From positions 131,845-195,844 of the forward strand of contig NZ_CP054475.1 of NCBI RefSeq assembly GCF_025345565.1: a stretch of DNA of 64,000 nt, in the 5' to 3' direction. Position numbers and translations under genes: made by a program. Shown here one piece after another: positions 30,756-39,720 of the stretch. The first letter of the stretch is position 1. Every line of letters begins with the position of its first letter. The notes beneath the pieces were generated by a model. That model did not search any database. It was not told the origin of the DNA and was given only the letters and a program-made list of their open reading frames with translations. This stretch comes from Thalassolituus hydrocarboniclasticus (lineage in GTDB: Bacteria > Pseudomonadota > Gammaproteobacteria > Pseudomonadales > Oceanobacteraceae).

Positions 30756-32393
30756 ATGTTCACATTATTCAGACGTGTTTTTTTCGCCGTCTTATTACTT
30801 TCTGCCAGCCATAATATACTGGCAAACAATGCTGATACTCAGCCTTCTCTGGCAGAGCTCAGCCAGAAATTAATCAGTGCGAACTATAAAGAAAAAGCGC
30901 AGCTGGCCGAACAGATTGCGCTTATTGAAGATGATCAGGCCATTGTTATTCTGCAGGCATTGCTCGACAGCCGCCTGTATTACGTCAAAAACAATGAGCA
31001 ATTATTACTGGTAGACAGTTCCGGTGAGTCGGACACTGCTCAGGATGCCTTTACCCTGCAGGCCGTCGCTGGGTTGGGTAAGCGTGATATTAAAAAAATT
31101 GGCGTTAATAATTCATTACGGGTTGCCTTGCGCAGCCTGATTTCCCGTGCGCAGATTTCGTCAAAACATAAATCACAACGCATGGCAGCTGCACAGAACC
31201 TGCTGAAAAGCAGTGATGATATCGACCGGGCTTTTATTGATCAGGCTCTGGAACGCGAAACGGATCGCGATGTAGCGGAAGTACTGCAACTGGTACGCGC
31301 GCTGATGCAACTGAAATCCGACCAGACAAATGAACGGATTAACGGGCTTACCGCGCTGGATGGCGCTCTGTATCCGGAGGTTCGTGCCGGACTGGGTGAA
31401 TTTATCCGTAATTTCAGCGATGAAGAAAAACTGTCGCGTAAAAACGAATATCAGCTGGCACAAACCACCCTGACCGATATCGAGAAGCTGGTCAGCATTA
31501 ATGGCTATATCGAAAACCTGTATTTTGGCCTGGCGCTGGGCGCGGTATTGCTGCTGGCGGCGATTGGTCTGGCCATTACCTTCGGGGTGATGGGCGTTAT
31601 TAATATGGCCCACGGCGAAATGATCATGCTCGGTGCCTATACCACCTATGTGGTGCAGTTGCTGATGCCGGAGCATATCGGTTTATCTCTGGTGGTTGCT
31701 GTACCTGCAGCCTTTCTGGTCAGCGGTCTGGTTGGTGTCTTGATTGAGCGTGGTGTGATCCGCCATTTATATGGCCGCCCGCTGGAAACCTTATTGGCGA
31801 CCTTTGGTATCAGTCTGATCCTGCAACAGGCGGTGCGTTCGATCTTCAGCCCGTTAAACCGTGAAGTCGCCACGCCTGAGTGGATGGCCGGTACCTTTAT
31901 GATTAACCCGGCACTGGAACTGACCTGGAACCGCCTGTACATCATTATTTTCAGCCTGATGGTATTGGCACTGCTGGCGCTGGTTTTAAAGCGTACGCTG
32001 TTCGGCCTGCAGATGCGCGCGGTCACCATGAACCGGCCAATGGCCAGCTCAATGGGTATTAAAACCGGCTGGGTGGATGCGCTGACTTTTGGTCTGGGTT
32101 CCGGGATTGCCGGTATTGCCGGTGTGGCGTTATCACAGCTGACTAACGTCGGTCCGAATCTGGGGCAGGCGTATATTATCGACTCCTTTATGGTGGTGGT
32201 ATTTGGTGGCGTCGGCAATTTATGGGGCACGCTGGTCGGTGCTATGACGCTGGGTGTGGCCAATAAAATATTCGAACCATTAGCCGGTGCAGTTCTGGCA
32301 AAAATTATGGTACTGGTATTTATCATTCTGTTTATCCAGAAACGGCCGCGTGGATTATTCGCGCTGAAAGGCCGTGCTGTGGATAACGGTTAA
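30756..32393 (+). CDS. urtB: Urea ABC transporter permease UrtB
   Basis: A 545-residue permease. A signal-like first segment (residues 1-23) and a periplasmic alpha-helical domain of about 230 residues precede the LivH-type membrane domain (about 255-540) with 'GVMGVINMAHGEMIMLGAY' and 'VVVFGGVGNLWGTLVGAM'. The long N-terminal extension is normal for proteobacterial UrtB. AGGA lies 8 bases before the ATG. It forms the membrane channel with UrtC. Confidence 0.94.
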   Translation: MFTLFRRVFFAVLLLSASHNILANNADTQPSLAELSQKLISANYKEKAQLAEQIALIEDDQAIVILQALLDSRLYYVKNNEQLLLVDSSGESDTAQDAFTLQAVAGLGKRDIKKIGVNNSLRVALRSLISRAQISSKHKSQRMAAAQNLLKSSDDIDRAFIDQALERETDRDVAEVLQLVRALMQLKSDQTNERINGLTALDGALYPEVRAGLGEFIRNFSDEEKLSRKNEYQLAQTTLTDIEKLVSINGYIENLYFGLALGAVLLLAAIGLAITFGVMGVINMAHGEMIMLGAYTTYVVQLLMPEHIGLSLVVAVPAAFLVSGLVGVLIERGVIRHLYGRPLETLLATFGISLILQQAVRSIFSPLNREVATPEWMAGTFMINPALELTWNRLYIIIFSLMVLALLALVLKRTLFGLQMRAVTMNRPMASSMGIKTGWVDALTFGLGSGIAGIAGVALSQLTNVGPNLGQAYIIDSFMVVVFGGVGNLWGTLVGAMTLGVANKIFEPLAGAVLAKIMVLVFIILFIQKRPRGLFALKGRAVDNG

Positions 32394-32404
32394 GGGGCAG
32401 GGAT

Positions 32405-33634
32405 ATGACACAGACAAAACAATTTGGCCCGCTGACCCGTTTACTGATGAACGATGCCGCCGGTCGTAAACTACTGCTGGTGCTGGCCGTAATGGCGGTG
32501 TTTATTCCGCTCAGTAATCTGCTATTACCGGAAGGCTCATTCTTCCATGTTTCTACGTACACCATGACTCTGCTGGGCAAATACCTGTGTTATGCCCTGC
32601 TGGCGATTGCGGTGGATTTAATCTGGGGCTACTGCGGTATTTTAAGTCTGGGCCACGGTGCGTTTTTTGCGCTGGGTGGTTATGCCATGGGCATGTATCT
32701 GATGCGTCAGATTGGCGACCGCGGTGTGTACGGTAATCCGGAACTGCCTGACTTTATGGTGTTCCTTAACTGGACGGAGCTGCCATGGTACTGGCTTGGT
32801 TTTGACCAGTTCTGGTTTGCCATGCTGATGGTGCTGCTGGCGCCTGGCATTCTGGCGTTTGTGTTCGGTGCGCTGGCGTTCCGTTCGCGGGTAACCGGGG
32901 TGTATCTGTCGATTATTACCCAGGCGCTGACTTATGCCTTGTTGCTGGCCTTTTTCCGCAATGATATGGGCTTTGGTGGCAATAATGGTTTAACCGACTT
33001 TAAAGATATTCTCGGTTACAGCCTGCAGTCGGATAATACCCGTGCAGTGCTCTTTGTGGCCTCGGTGCTGGCGTTAATACTGGGTTATTTAATCAGCCGC
33101 TTTATTGTCACCTCAAAACTCGGAAGGGTGCTGGTGGCTATCCGTGATTCGGAATCCCGTGCACGTTTTCTCGGTTACCGGGTTGAGCATTACAAACTGT
33201 TTGTCTTTGTAGTGTCGTCAATGCTGGCGGGTGTGGCCGGAGCCTTATATGTGCCTCAGGTCGGCATTATTAACCCGGGTGAGTTTGCACCAATTAATTC
33301 CATTGAAATTATTATCTGGGTGGCTGTTGGTGGCCGCGGCACACTGTTTGGTGCGGTGATTGGTGCCATGCTGGTGAATTATGCCAAGACCTATTTCACC
33401 GGTGCCTTTGCTGAACTCTGGCTGTTTATGCTGGGTGGCTTGTTTGTGCTAACCACACTGTATCTGCCGAAAGGCGTGGTGGGCTTATGGGCACATCTGA
33501 AAGAAAAATATCAGCAGAAAAAACATCAGCGAGAAGCTGAAGACAATCCGCCGGCGTTGAATACTGAAACGCAAAGCAAGGCTGCACCTGAGCAGCAGGA
33601 TAAACTGAACTTTGTGCAGGGAGAAAAAGTATGA
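32405..33634 (+). CDS. urtC: Urea ABC transporter permease UrtC
   Basis: A 409-residue LivM-type permease with about ten membrane segments and the signatures 'LIWGYCGILSLGHGAFFALGG' minus its ends, 'DMGFGGNNGLTDFKDILG', 'SRARFLGYRVEHYKLFVF' and 'VGGRGTLFGAVIGAM'. A hydrophilic C-terminal tail of about 45 residues follows. It starts 11 bases behind urtB and overlaps urtD by four bases (ATGA), which implies translational coupling. Confidence 0.94.
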   Translation: MTQTKQFGPLTRLLMNDAAGRKLLLVLAVMAVFIPLSNLLLPEGSFFHVSTYTMTLLGKYLCYALLAIAVDLIWGYCGILSLGHGAFFALGGYAMGMYLMRQIGDRGVYGNPELPDFMVFLNWTELPWYWLGFDQFWFAMLMVLLAPGILAFVFGALAFRSRVTGVYLSIITQALTYALLLAFFRNDMGFGGNNGLTDFKDILGYSLQSDNTRAVLFVASVLALILGYLISRFIVTSKLGRVLVAIRDSESRARFLGYRVEHYKLFVFVVSSMLAGVAGALYVPQVGIINPGEFAPINSIEIIIWVAVGGRGTLFGAVIGAMLVNYAKTYFTGAFAELWLFMLGGLFVLTTLYLPKGVVGLWAHLKEKYQQKKHQREAEDNPPALNTETQSKAAPEQQDKLNFVQGEKV

Positions 33635-34410
33635 GCCTGCAAACGCCAAAGCATATTGATAACCCGGCGGTGCTGTATATGGATGGTGTCAGCGTCAGCT
33701 TCGATGGTTTTAAAGCGCTGAATTCGTTATCCATGGTGATCGCTCCGGGTGAAATGCGCGCCATTATCGGCCCGAACGGCGCCGGTAAAACCACCATGAT
33801 GGATGTGATTACCGGTAAAACCCGCCCTGATACCGGCACCATTATCTTTACCGATAATGCCAACAGTCAGCACGACCTGACCCGCTTTGATGAAGCGGAT
33901 GTCGCCAATCTTGGTGTCGGCCGTAAATTTCAGAAACCCAGTGTGATTGAAAGCCTGACGGTGTTTGAGAATCTGGAAATGTCGCTGAAAGGCGGGCGCA
34001 GTATCTGGCAGGCGTTGCTGCATAAGCTGACCGCCGAAAAAGCACAGAAGCTGGATGATATTCTGGACATGATTGATCTGGCAGATAAACGCGAAGAACT
34101 GGCCGGTAATTTATCCCATGGCCAGAAGCAGTGGCTGGAAATCGGCATGCTGCTCGGACAGGAGCCACAGCTGTTGCTGATCGATGAACCGGCCGCCGGT
34201 ATGACCGATGAAGAAACCATGAAGACCGCCGAACTGTTTAAGCGCCTAGCGCAGAAACATTCATTAATGGTAGTAGAACACGATATGGACTTTATCGAAG
34301 CGCTGGACTGCAAAGTGACTGTGCTGCATGAAGGTCATGTGCTGGCGGAAGGATCGCTGGCCACGGTGAAAGCTAACCCACAGGTGATCGAAGTCTATCT
34401 GGGACGCTGA
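33631..34410 (+). CDS. urtD: Urea ABC transporter ATPase UrtD
   Basis: A 259-residue ABC ATPase of the LivG type. Walker A is 'GPNGAGKTTMMDVITG', the signature is 'LSHGQKQWLEIGMLL', and Walker B is 'LLLIDEPAAGMT' followed by the H-loop 'VVEHDMDFIEAL'. All catalytic motifs are intact. It energises urea uptake together with UrtE. Its ATG overlaps the urtC stop codon. Confidence 0.95.
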   Translation: MSLQTPKHIDNPAVLYMDGVSVSFDGFKALNSLSMVIAPGEMRAIIGPNGAGKTTMMDVITGKTRPDTGTIIFTDNANSQHDLTRFDEADVANLGVGRKFQKPSVIESLTVFENLEMSLKGGRSIWQALLHKLTAEKAQKLDDILDMIDLADKREELAGNLSHGQKQWLEIGMLLGQEPQLLLIDEPAAGMTDEETMKTAELFKRLAQKHSLMVVEHDMDFIEALDCKVTVLHEGHVLAEGSLATVKANPQVIEVYLGR

Positions 34411-34431
34411 TCCGGTACGGAGGATGATGGG

Positions 34432-35130
34432 ATGTTAAATGTAAACCAACTGGATGTTTCCTATGGTGCCAGCCAGGCGCTGTATAACGTCTGCATGAGT
34501 GCCGAGGTTGGCAAGGTCACCTGTGTGCTGGGTCGTAACGGTGTGGGTAAAACTACATTAATGAAAGCGCTGTCCGGGCATCTGTCTGCCGGTAAAGGGG
34601 GGATTCAGTGGCAGGGAAAATCGCTGAACGGTATAGCCCCTTTCGATCGCGCGCGTCAGGGCATTGCCTATGTACCACAAGGGCGCGATATTTTTGCTCA
34701 GCTGACGGTGGAAGAGAATCTGCAAACCGCATTTTCTGCATTGCCGAAAAGCCAGCGCCGTATTGACCCGGAAATCTATTCGTTATTTCCGGTGCTGCAG
34801 CAAATGCTGAAACGCCGCGGTGGCGATTTATCCGGCGGGCAACAGCAACAGCTGGCGATTGCCCGGGCGTTATTGCTTAAACCCAAACTGCTGATTCTGG
34901 ATGAACCGACCGAAGGAATTCAGCCATCCATTATTAAAGACATCGGCAGTGTGATTAAGCTGCTGCGTGACCGTGGCGAAATGGCCATTGTGCTGGTTGA
35001 GCAGTATCTCGATTTTGCCGCCGAACTGGCGGATGAATTTATTATTCTGGAACGGGGGCGGGTGGTGGCAGCCGGCGCTGGCAGTGAGTTGGCCAGCTCG
35101 CAGCAGGCAAAAGAACTGCTGGCGATTTAG
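34432..35130 (+). CDS. urtE: Urea ABC transporter ATPase UrtE
   Basis: A 232-residue ABC ATPase of the LivF type. Walker A is 'GRNGVGKTTLMKALSG', the signature is 'LSGGQQQQLAIARALL', Walker B is 'LLILDEPTEGIQPSI' and the H-loop is 'VLVEQYLDFA'. GGAGG lies 9 bases before the ATG. Last gene of urtABCDE, followed by a strong terminator. Confidence 0.95.
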   Translation: MLNVNQLDVSYGASQALYNVCMSAEVGKVTCVLGRNGVGKTTLMKALSGHLSAGKGGIQWQGKSLNGIAPFDRARQGIAYVPQGRDIFAQLTVEENLQTAFSALPKSQRRIDPEIYSLFPVLQQMLKRRGGDLSGGQQQQLAIARALLLKPKLLILDEPTEGIQPSIIKDIGSVIKLLRDRGEMAIVLVEQYLDFAAELADEFIILERGRVVAAGAGSELASSQQAKELLAI

Positions 35131-35157
35131 TGCGGATGCACCAGATGTACTAACAAA

Positions 35158-35186
35158 GAAAAGCCGGAGCATGCTCCGGCTTTTTT
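35158..35186. terminator. Bidirectional terminator between urtE and ubiK
   Basis: AAAGCCGGAGCA/TGCTCCGGCTTT is a perfect palindrome centred at 35171-35172 and followed by six T residues. It separates the convergent urtE and ubiK genes. Confidence 0.93.
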
Positions 35187-35197
35187 ATGGGCTGCTA

Positions 35198-35446
35198 CTA
35201 CTGCGGCTGATTCTGTTGCTGCTCCAGCTGGCTGAGCTTGTTTTCCAGCTCTGCCAGTTTGGCCTGAGTACGGCGCAGCGCTTCGGCCTGTACCTCAAAC
35301 TCTTCGCGGCTGATCAGATTGGCGCTGTTCAGCAGGCTCTGCAACTGGCTTTGCAGCATTAAGCGTACATCGGCTGACAGGCCGGCCAGTGGACTTTGTT
35401 GCAACAGTTGTTCTACACGGTTACGGATTTGTTCGCTGTTCATCAT
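35198..35446 (-). CDS. ubiK: Ubiquinone biosynthesis accessory factor UbiK
   Basis: An 82-residue protein of the UbiK/YqiC (BMFP) family: an N-terminal amphipathic helix ('QIRNRVEQLLQQSP'), then 'REEFEVQAEALRRTQAKLAE', a long C-terminal coiled coil that forms trimers. UbiK helps the aerobic ubiquinone-synthesis complex with UbiJ. Two adjacent ATG codons (35446 and 35443) follow GGAAG; the second has the better spacing, so the first Met may be absent. Confidence 0.9.
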   Translation of the reverse strand: MMNSEQIRNRVEQLLQQSPLAGLSADVRLMLQSQLQSLLNSANLISREEFEVQAEALRRTQAKLAELENKLSQLEQQQNQPQ

Positions 35447-35586
35447 AGGGCTTCCTTATATTCCTGCAGGAGTTTATCACGCCCCATAACATGGCCCCAG
35501 CATCGGGCGTGACCAGAACTGCCGCCTTGCTTTTACTTTATGTCTATCCGGGCCTTTGCCCTGTTTTATTTCCCCTGATCCCTTTG

Positions 35587-35603
35587 TGCATCAATTTAGT
35601 GCC
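35587..35603. promoter_or_regulatory. NtrC-like enhancer site upstream of the TorF-type porin
   Basis: TGCATCA-ATT-TAGTGCC matches the NtrC consensus TGCACCA-N3-TGGTGCA at 6 of 7 and 5 of 7 bases. A weaker half-site, TGCACCA, follows at 35620-35626. Both lie roughly 100-145 bases upstream of the sigma-54 element, a normal enhancer position. The 392-base gap between ubiK and the porin holds these sites and the promoter, and no other feature I can see. Confidence 0.55.
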
Positions 35604-35729
35604 TATGCTGATTTTCAGGTGCACCAAAAGGGGCTGAAAAACAGCCCTGCGCACCGCCTTTGAACCACTATGAGAGCTTTTTAGTTGATGGTTGCTGCTA
35701 ACTCCCTGAAAAACCGCATTTTTTAAAAG

Positions 35730-35746
35730 TTGGCACAGCCGCTGCT
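35730..35746 (+). promoter_or_regulatory. Sigma-54 promoter of the TorF-type porin
   Basis: TTGGCAC-AGCCG-CTGCT has a perfect -24 element and GG-to-GC spacing of ten bases; the -12 element differs at one base from TTGCW. The predicted start near 35757 gives a leader of about 82 bases. It may also drive glnK and amtB if the hairpin behind the porin is leaky. Confidence 0.75.
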
Positions 35747-35838
35747 ATAGGACATGTACAAGGTAAGTACAGAAAGAAAACGGTGCGTTCACCGATTTAC
35801 TTAATAAAAGCTTTGAATAACTGATGAAGGAAAGAACC

Positions 35839-36591
35839 ATGAAAAAACTGTCTCAAGCAATCGCTCTGGCTGGTGTTATGACTGCAGGTCTGGCCGCTGT
35901 TTCTACTGCGCAGGCTGAAGTTGAAGTTTCTGCATCGGCTTCTATTGCCAATATGTATCTGTGGCGCGGTCAGGATCTGAGCGCCTCCAGTGGTGTACCT
36001 GCTGTGTCCGGCGATCTGACCATCAGTACATCCGGTGCTTACGCCGGTGTATGGGCTTCCAGTGGTGACGCTGTACTGGGTCAGGAATACGATCTGTTTA
36101 TTGGTTACGGCGCTGAAATGGGTGATTTCAGCTACGACGTAAGCCTGTGGACTTATGTTTATCCAAGCGCTGCAGAAACCTCTTATGTTGCAGGTGACGA
36201 CCCGGATACCGATGATACCGTTGAAAGTGCTTATGCTGTAACAACAGCAGACCGTGGCAATACTTTTGATGCCTCTGACGCCATCGTAAGCCTGGGCTAT
36301 AAAGGCGCTTCTTTTACTTACTACTACCCGATTTCAAGCAATCCGAATGACTACAGCTACATGACGCTGGGTTACGAAATGGATGCCTTGTCTGCCACTC
36401 TGGGTATGGCTGACAGCGATGACGATGCCAGCAAATACACTCACCTGGATCTGAGCTACGCCTATAACGACAACATTGCTTTCACTCTGAGCAAAGTGGT
36501 TTCTCAGGAAGCCGATCTGGATAAAGGCGAAGCCGGCGTGGATGAAGATCTGAAAGTGGTTGTTTCTTACAGCCTGCCTATCTCCATGTAA
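35839..36591 (+). CDS. TorF-family putative porin
   Basis: A 250-residue outer-membrane protein. The ATG at 35839 follows AAGGAAAG and starts a clear signal peptide (cut near AQA-EVEV); an in-frame ATG at 35824 would overlap the ribosome site. The mature protein opens with 'SIANMYLWRGQDLS' and continues as alternating beta strands rich in Gly, Tyr and Asp, the pattern of the TorF/TIGR02001 family. Members are often found beside glnK-amtB, as here. With a sigma-54 promoter and NtrC-like sites it probably lets small nitrogen compounds through the outer membrane under nitrogen limitation. The substrate is unknown. Confidence 0.88.
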   Translation: MKKLSQAIALAGVMTAGLAAVSTAQAEVEVSASASIANMYLWRGQDLSASSGVPAVSGDLTISTSGAYAGVWASSGDAVLGQEYDLFIGYGAEMGDFSYDVSLWTYVYPSAAETSYVAGDDPDTDDTVESAYAVTTADRGNTFDASDAIVSLGYKGASFTYYYPISSNPNDYSYMTLGYEMDALSATLGMADSDDDASKYTHLDLSYAYNDNIAFTLSKVVSQEADLDKGEAGVDEDLKVVVSYSLPISM

Positions 36592-36600
36592 AAAGCATAC

Positions 36601-36628
36601 AATGGCCCGTGCCCCCGCATGGGCCATT
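36601..36628 (+). terminator. Hairpin between porin and glnK
   Basis: AATGGCCC (36601-36608) pairs with GGGCCATT (36621-36628), extended inward by three further pairs. No T-run follows, so transcription may read through partly into glnK-amtB, which show no clear promoter of their own. Confidence 0.6.
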
Positions 36629-36648
36629 AACAACACTTAAACTCGTAG

Positions 36649-37008
<360 letters not shown>

Positions 37009-37053
37009 TCCTTCCTCATTAAATGAATCAGAGCCTTATGCGGGGGGCTTAGA

Positions 37054-38322
37054 ATGGAAAATAATATTTTCGAACTCCAGTACGCGTTGGATACCTTTTA
37101 TTTCCTGGTATGCGGTGCGTTAGTAATGTGGATGGCGGCAGGTTTCGCCATGCTGGAAGCGGGTCTGGTCCGCTCTAAAAATACCACTGAAATTCTGACT
37201 AAAAACGTCGCGCTGTTTGCGATTGCCTGCACCATGTACCTGGTGTGCGGTTATCAGATTATGTACGGCGGCGGTTACTTCCTGTCTGGTATCACCGAAG
37301 TGGATTCTGCTGCAGTACTGGCTGATTTCGCGGCGCGTGAAGATGGCTTCCAGGGTGGTTCTATCTACTCCGGCGCTTCAGACTTCTTCTTCCAGGTTGT
37401 GTTCGTAGCGACTGCAATGTCCATCGTATCCGGTGCTGTTGCTGAGCGTATGAAACTGTGGGCTTTCCTGGCTTTCGCGGTAGTGATGACTGCGGTTATT
37501 TACCCGATGGAAGGCGCGTGGACCTGGGGTGGTGCTTCTGTATTCGGTATGTACAGCCTGGCTGATGACTTTGGTTTCAAAGACTTCGCAGGTTCCGGCA
37601 TCGTACACATGGCAGGTGCTGCTGCAGCGCTGGCTGGTGTGATCCTGCTGGGTGCCCGTAAAGGTAAGTACGGTCCTAATGGTGAAATCCGTGCGATCCC
37701 TGGCGCTAACCTGCCACTGGCTACTCTGGGTACTTTCATCCTGTGGATGGGCTGGTTCGGCTTCAACGGTGGTTCTGTACTGAAACTGGGTGATATCGGT
37801 AACGCTCACGCAGTAGCGGTAGTGTTTATGAACACCAACGCAGCGGCTGCTGGTGGTCTGATCGGTGCTCTGGTTCTGGCTTACGTTCTGTTCCGCAAAG
37901 CGGATCTGACTATGGCTCTGAACGGTGCTCTGGCTGGTCTGGTTGCTATCACTGCAAGCCCTGATACTCCAACTCCTTTCATTGCGACTGTTATTGGTCT
38001 GATCGGTGGTGTGATCGTGGTTCTGTCTATCCTGACTCTGGATAAAATGAAAATCGACGATCCGGTTGGTGCTATCTCTGTACACGGTGTGGTTGGTCTG
38101 TACGGTCTGCTGGTTGTACCGGCTACTGCAGACGGCACTACCTTCGGCGGTCAGCTGATGGGTGCGGCAACGATCTTTGTATGGGTATTCGCGGCTTCTT
38201 TCATCACCTGGATGCTGCTGAAAGTCATCATGGGTCTGCGTGTGACTGAAGAAGAAGAGTACGAAGGCGTTGATCTGTCTGAGTGCGGTATGGAAGCTTA
38301 CCCTGAGTTCACCAATAAATAA
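37054..38322 (+). CDS. amtB: Ammonium transporter AmtB
   Basis: A 422-residue Amt-family ammonium channel with about eleven membrane segments. Family signatures include 'VMWMAAGFAMLEAGLVRSKN' near the N-terminus, the first pore His in 'GSGIVHMAGAAAALAG' and the second in 'AISVHGVVGLYGLL'. The cytoplasmic C-terminal tail ('LRVTEEEEYEGVDLSECGME') is the usual GlnK-responsive region. Unlike E. coli AmtB there is no cleavable signal peptide. The gene is unusually rich in a narrow set of codons, consistent with high expression. Confidence 0.96.
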   Translation: MENNIFELQYALDTFYFLVCGALVMWMAAGFAMLEAGLVRSKNTTEILTKNVALFAIACTMYLVCGYQIMYGGGYFLSGITEVDSAAVLADFAAREDGFQGGSIYSGASDFFFQVVFVATAMSIVSGAVAERMKLWAFLAFAVVMTAVIYPMEGAWTWGGASVFGMYSLADDFGFKDFAGSGIVHMAGAAAALAGVILLGARKGKYGPNGEIRAIPGANLPLATLGTFILWMGWFGFNGGSVLKLGDIGNAHAVAVVFMNTNAAAAGGLIGALVLAYVLFRKADLTMALNGALAGLVAITASPDTPTPFIATVIGLIGGVIVVLSILTLDKMKIDDPVGAISVHGVVGLYGLLVVPATADGTTFGGQLMGAATIFVWVFAASFITWMLLKVIMGLRVTEEEEYEGVDLSECGMEAYPEFTNK

Positions 38323-38347
38323 TTGGTTGCTCAGCGACAGCTGAAAT

Positions 38348-38384
38348 AAAAAAAGCCGGTCAGGAAACTGACCGGCTTTTTTTA
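38348..38384. terminator. Strong bidirectional terminator after amtB
   Basis: A run of A residues, the stem GCCGGTCAG/CTGACCGGC with loop GAAA, and a run of seven T residues. It separates amtB from the convergent small gene. Confidence 0.95.
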
Positions 38385-38399
38385 TTGGATTTTGTTTAG

Positions 38400-38585
38400 T
38401 CAGATTTCTTCGGCGTAGAAATCTTCAAGGTCGCGTTCCAGACGCTTACGTTCCAGGTGGGCTTCAATGGCACGGCGTGCCATCAGTTTTTTCGACATCT
38501 GGGAGTCTTTATTAACAACGACTTTGCCTTCCTGATCAAAGGAGACAACTTCTTCGTGGGCTTCGAATTTCATTGCTGCTTCCAT
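38400..38585 (-). CDS. Small conserved protein, possibly PA3496-like
   Basis: A 61-residue basic/acidic protein with no membrane segment. The C-terminal half, 'MARRAIEAHLERKRLERDLE' followed by 'DFYAEEI', is a single charged helix. The pattern recalls the small PA3496-type 'envelope integrity' family of gammaproteobacteria, but I cannot confirm this by eye. GGGAAAGA precedes the ATG and a strong terminator follows the gene, so it is likely real and monocistronic. Confidence 0.6.
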   Translation of the reverse strand: MEAAMKFEAHEEVVSFDQEGKVVVNKDSQMSKKLMARRAIEAHLERKRLERDLEDFYAEEI

Positions 38586-38686
38586 TATCTTTCCCTCTGG
38601 TTGATCACAGTAAATCCTGCTGTGATTTTTCTTTTTATTGGTTGCAAAAGAATGACAGTAATCGCTGGTCAGGCCAAATTCTGTTC

Positions 38687-38726
38687 AGCGGCACTCAGGC
38701 GGTACGAAAGTACCCTGTATAGCGCT
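38687..38726 (+). other. Nested stem-loop with GAAA tetraloop
   Basis: GGTAC (38701-38705) and GTACC (38710-38714) close a GAAA tetraloop. CAG/CTG (38696-38698 with 38715-38717) and AGCG/CGCT (38687-38690 with 38723-38726) extend it with bulges. It lies in the 280-base gap between the small gene and the HexR-type regulator. No known RNA family recognised; may be chance. Confidence 0.35.
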
Positions 38727-38850
38727 CAGCCCGCAGAAATCGTGGCATAGCATCCGCAGCTGTTTCTTGAGAGGGATTTACAGGGAAATGTACTGAGCAA
38801 AAAGTCAGCGGCATTTATAAGAAGTGGCGTAAAACGTCTGATCGTAAAAT

Positions 38851-38880
38851 CTGGAACCTGACTGACTAGTCAGATTCCAG
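38851..38880 (-). terminator. Hairpin at the 3' end of the HexR-type gene
   Basis: CTGGAA-CTGACT (38851-38863, one mismatch) pairs with AGTCAG-TTCCAG (38868-38880). It overlaps the stop codon of the regulator gene and continues downstream of it on the minus strand. Only a short T stretch (ATTTTA) follows, so termination is probably partial. Confidence 0.5.
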
Positions 38881-39720
38881 CCGTAAAGATTTGATGCTGC
38901 GTTTGATGGCATTCAGGTGGGCGGCAAACTCAGGTCCGCGGCGCTGGGTTACCGCAACGGCCAGCATATCGATCACCATCAGGTGGGCGATGCGCGAGGT
39001 CATCGGTGTGAATTGTTCGGTGTCTTCTTCAATATTGATATTGATTGGCAGATCGGCGGCCGCACTCAGAGCGGTGTTGGCAGGTGCCAGACTGACTACC
39101 ATCGCGCCGTGTTGCTGGGCCAGCTGTACCGAGTGCAGCAGATCTTTGGTGCGGCCACTCTGGGAAATTGCCACCACCACATCCTGCTCGCTCAGCGTAA
39201 CTGCCGACATCGACTGCATATGCGGATCACTGTAGGCCGCCGTGGCCACCTGCAGGCGGAAGAACTTGTGCTGGGCATCAATAGCCACCGCGCCGGAAGC
39301 GCCAAAACCGTAAAACTCTACCCGTCGGGCATTACTGATAGCATTGGCCGCGGCAGCCACCTGAGTGCTTTGCAGCTGGGTCTTAACCTGATGCAGACGC
39401 TGAATGGTGGTGTCGGCGATCTTGTCGCAGATATCTTCGATACTGTCGTCTTCGATGATGGCGAACTGGCCGATATTGTTGGTGATCGCCATTTCCTGCG
39501 CGATACGCACCTTAAACTCCTGAAAGCCATTGCAGCCAATACCACGGCAGAAACGCACAATGGTCGGCTCGCTGACCTGTGCTTCCTGCGCCAGATCGAC
39601 GATGCGCATATGCATCACCTGTTGCGGGGCACGCAGCACGTACTCGGCAACCTTTACCTCAGACTTGCGCAGGCTGGGGATGGCGGCGGCGATTTCGGCC
39701 AGAATCGGGCTGTTTCTCAC
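38866..39720 (-). CDS. hexR: MurR/RpiR-family transcriptional regulator, HexR-like
   Basis: A 284-residue regulator. The N-terminal helix-turn-helix (about 1-77) includes 'AIPSLRKSEVKVAEYVLRAP' and 'SEPTIVRFCRGIGCNGFQEF', and the C-terminal SIS sugar-phosphate domain (about 125-255) has 'FYGFGASGAVAIDAQHKFFR' and 'AISQSGRTKDLLHS'. The length and sequence fit HexR, which represses central carbon genes (zwf, edd, gap) and is released by 2-keto-3-deoxy-6-phosphogluconate. No sugar gene is adjacent, so the gene name rests on similarity alone. It is divergent from uvrD. Confidence 0.83.
   Translation of the reverse strand: MRNSPILAEIAAAIPSLRKSEVKVAEYVLRAPQQVMHMRIVDLAQEAQVSEPTIVRFCRGIGCNGFQEFKVRIAQEMAITNNIGQFAIIEDDSIEDICDKIADTTIQRLHQVKTQLQSTQVAAAANAISNARRVEFYGFGASGAVAIDAQHKFFRLQVATAAYSDPHMQSMSAVTLSEQDVVVAISQSGRTKDLLHSVQLAQQHGAMVVSLAPANTALSAAADLPININIEEDTEQFTPMTSRIAHLMVIDMLAVAVTQRRGPEFAAHLNAIKRSIKSLRLESD

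Noticed and set aside
31646-32326. 226-codon minus-strand open frame inside urtB
   Set aside because: Antisense to the conserved membrane domain of urtB; Ile/Pro/Thr-rich shadow.
37378-38085. 235-codon minus-strand open frame inside amtB
   Set aside because: Ser/Thr/Gln/His-rich antisense translation of a strongly conserved transporter gene.
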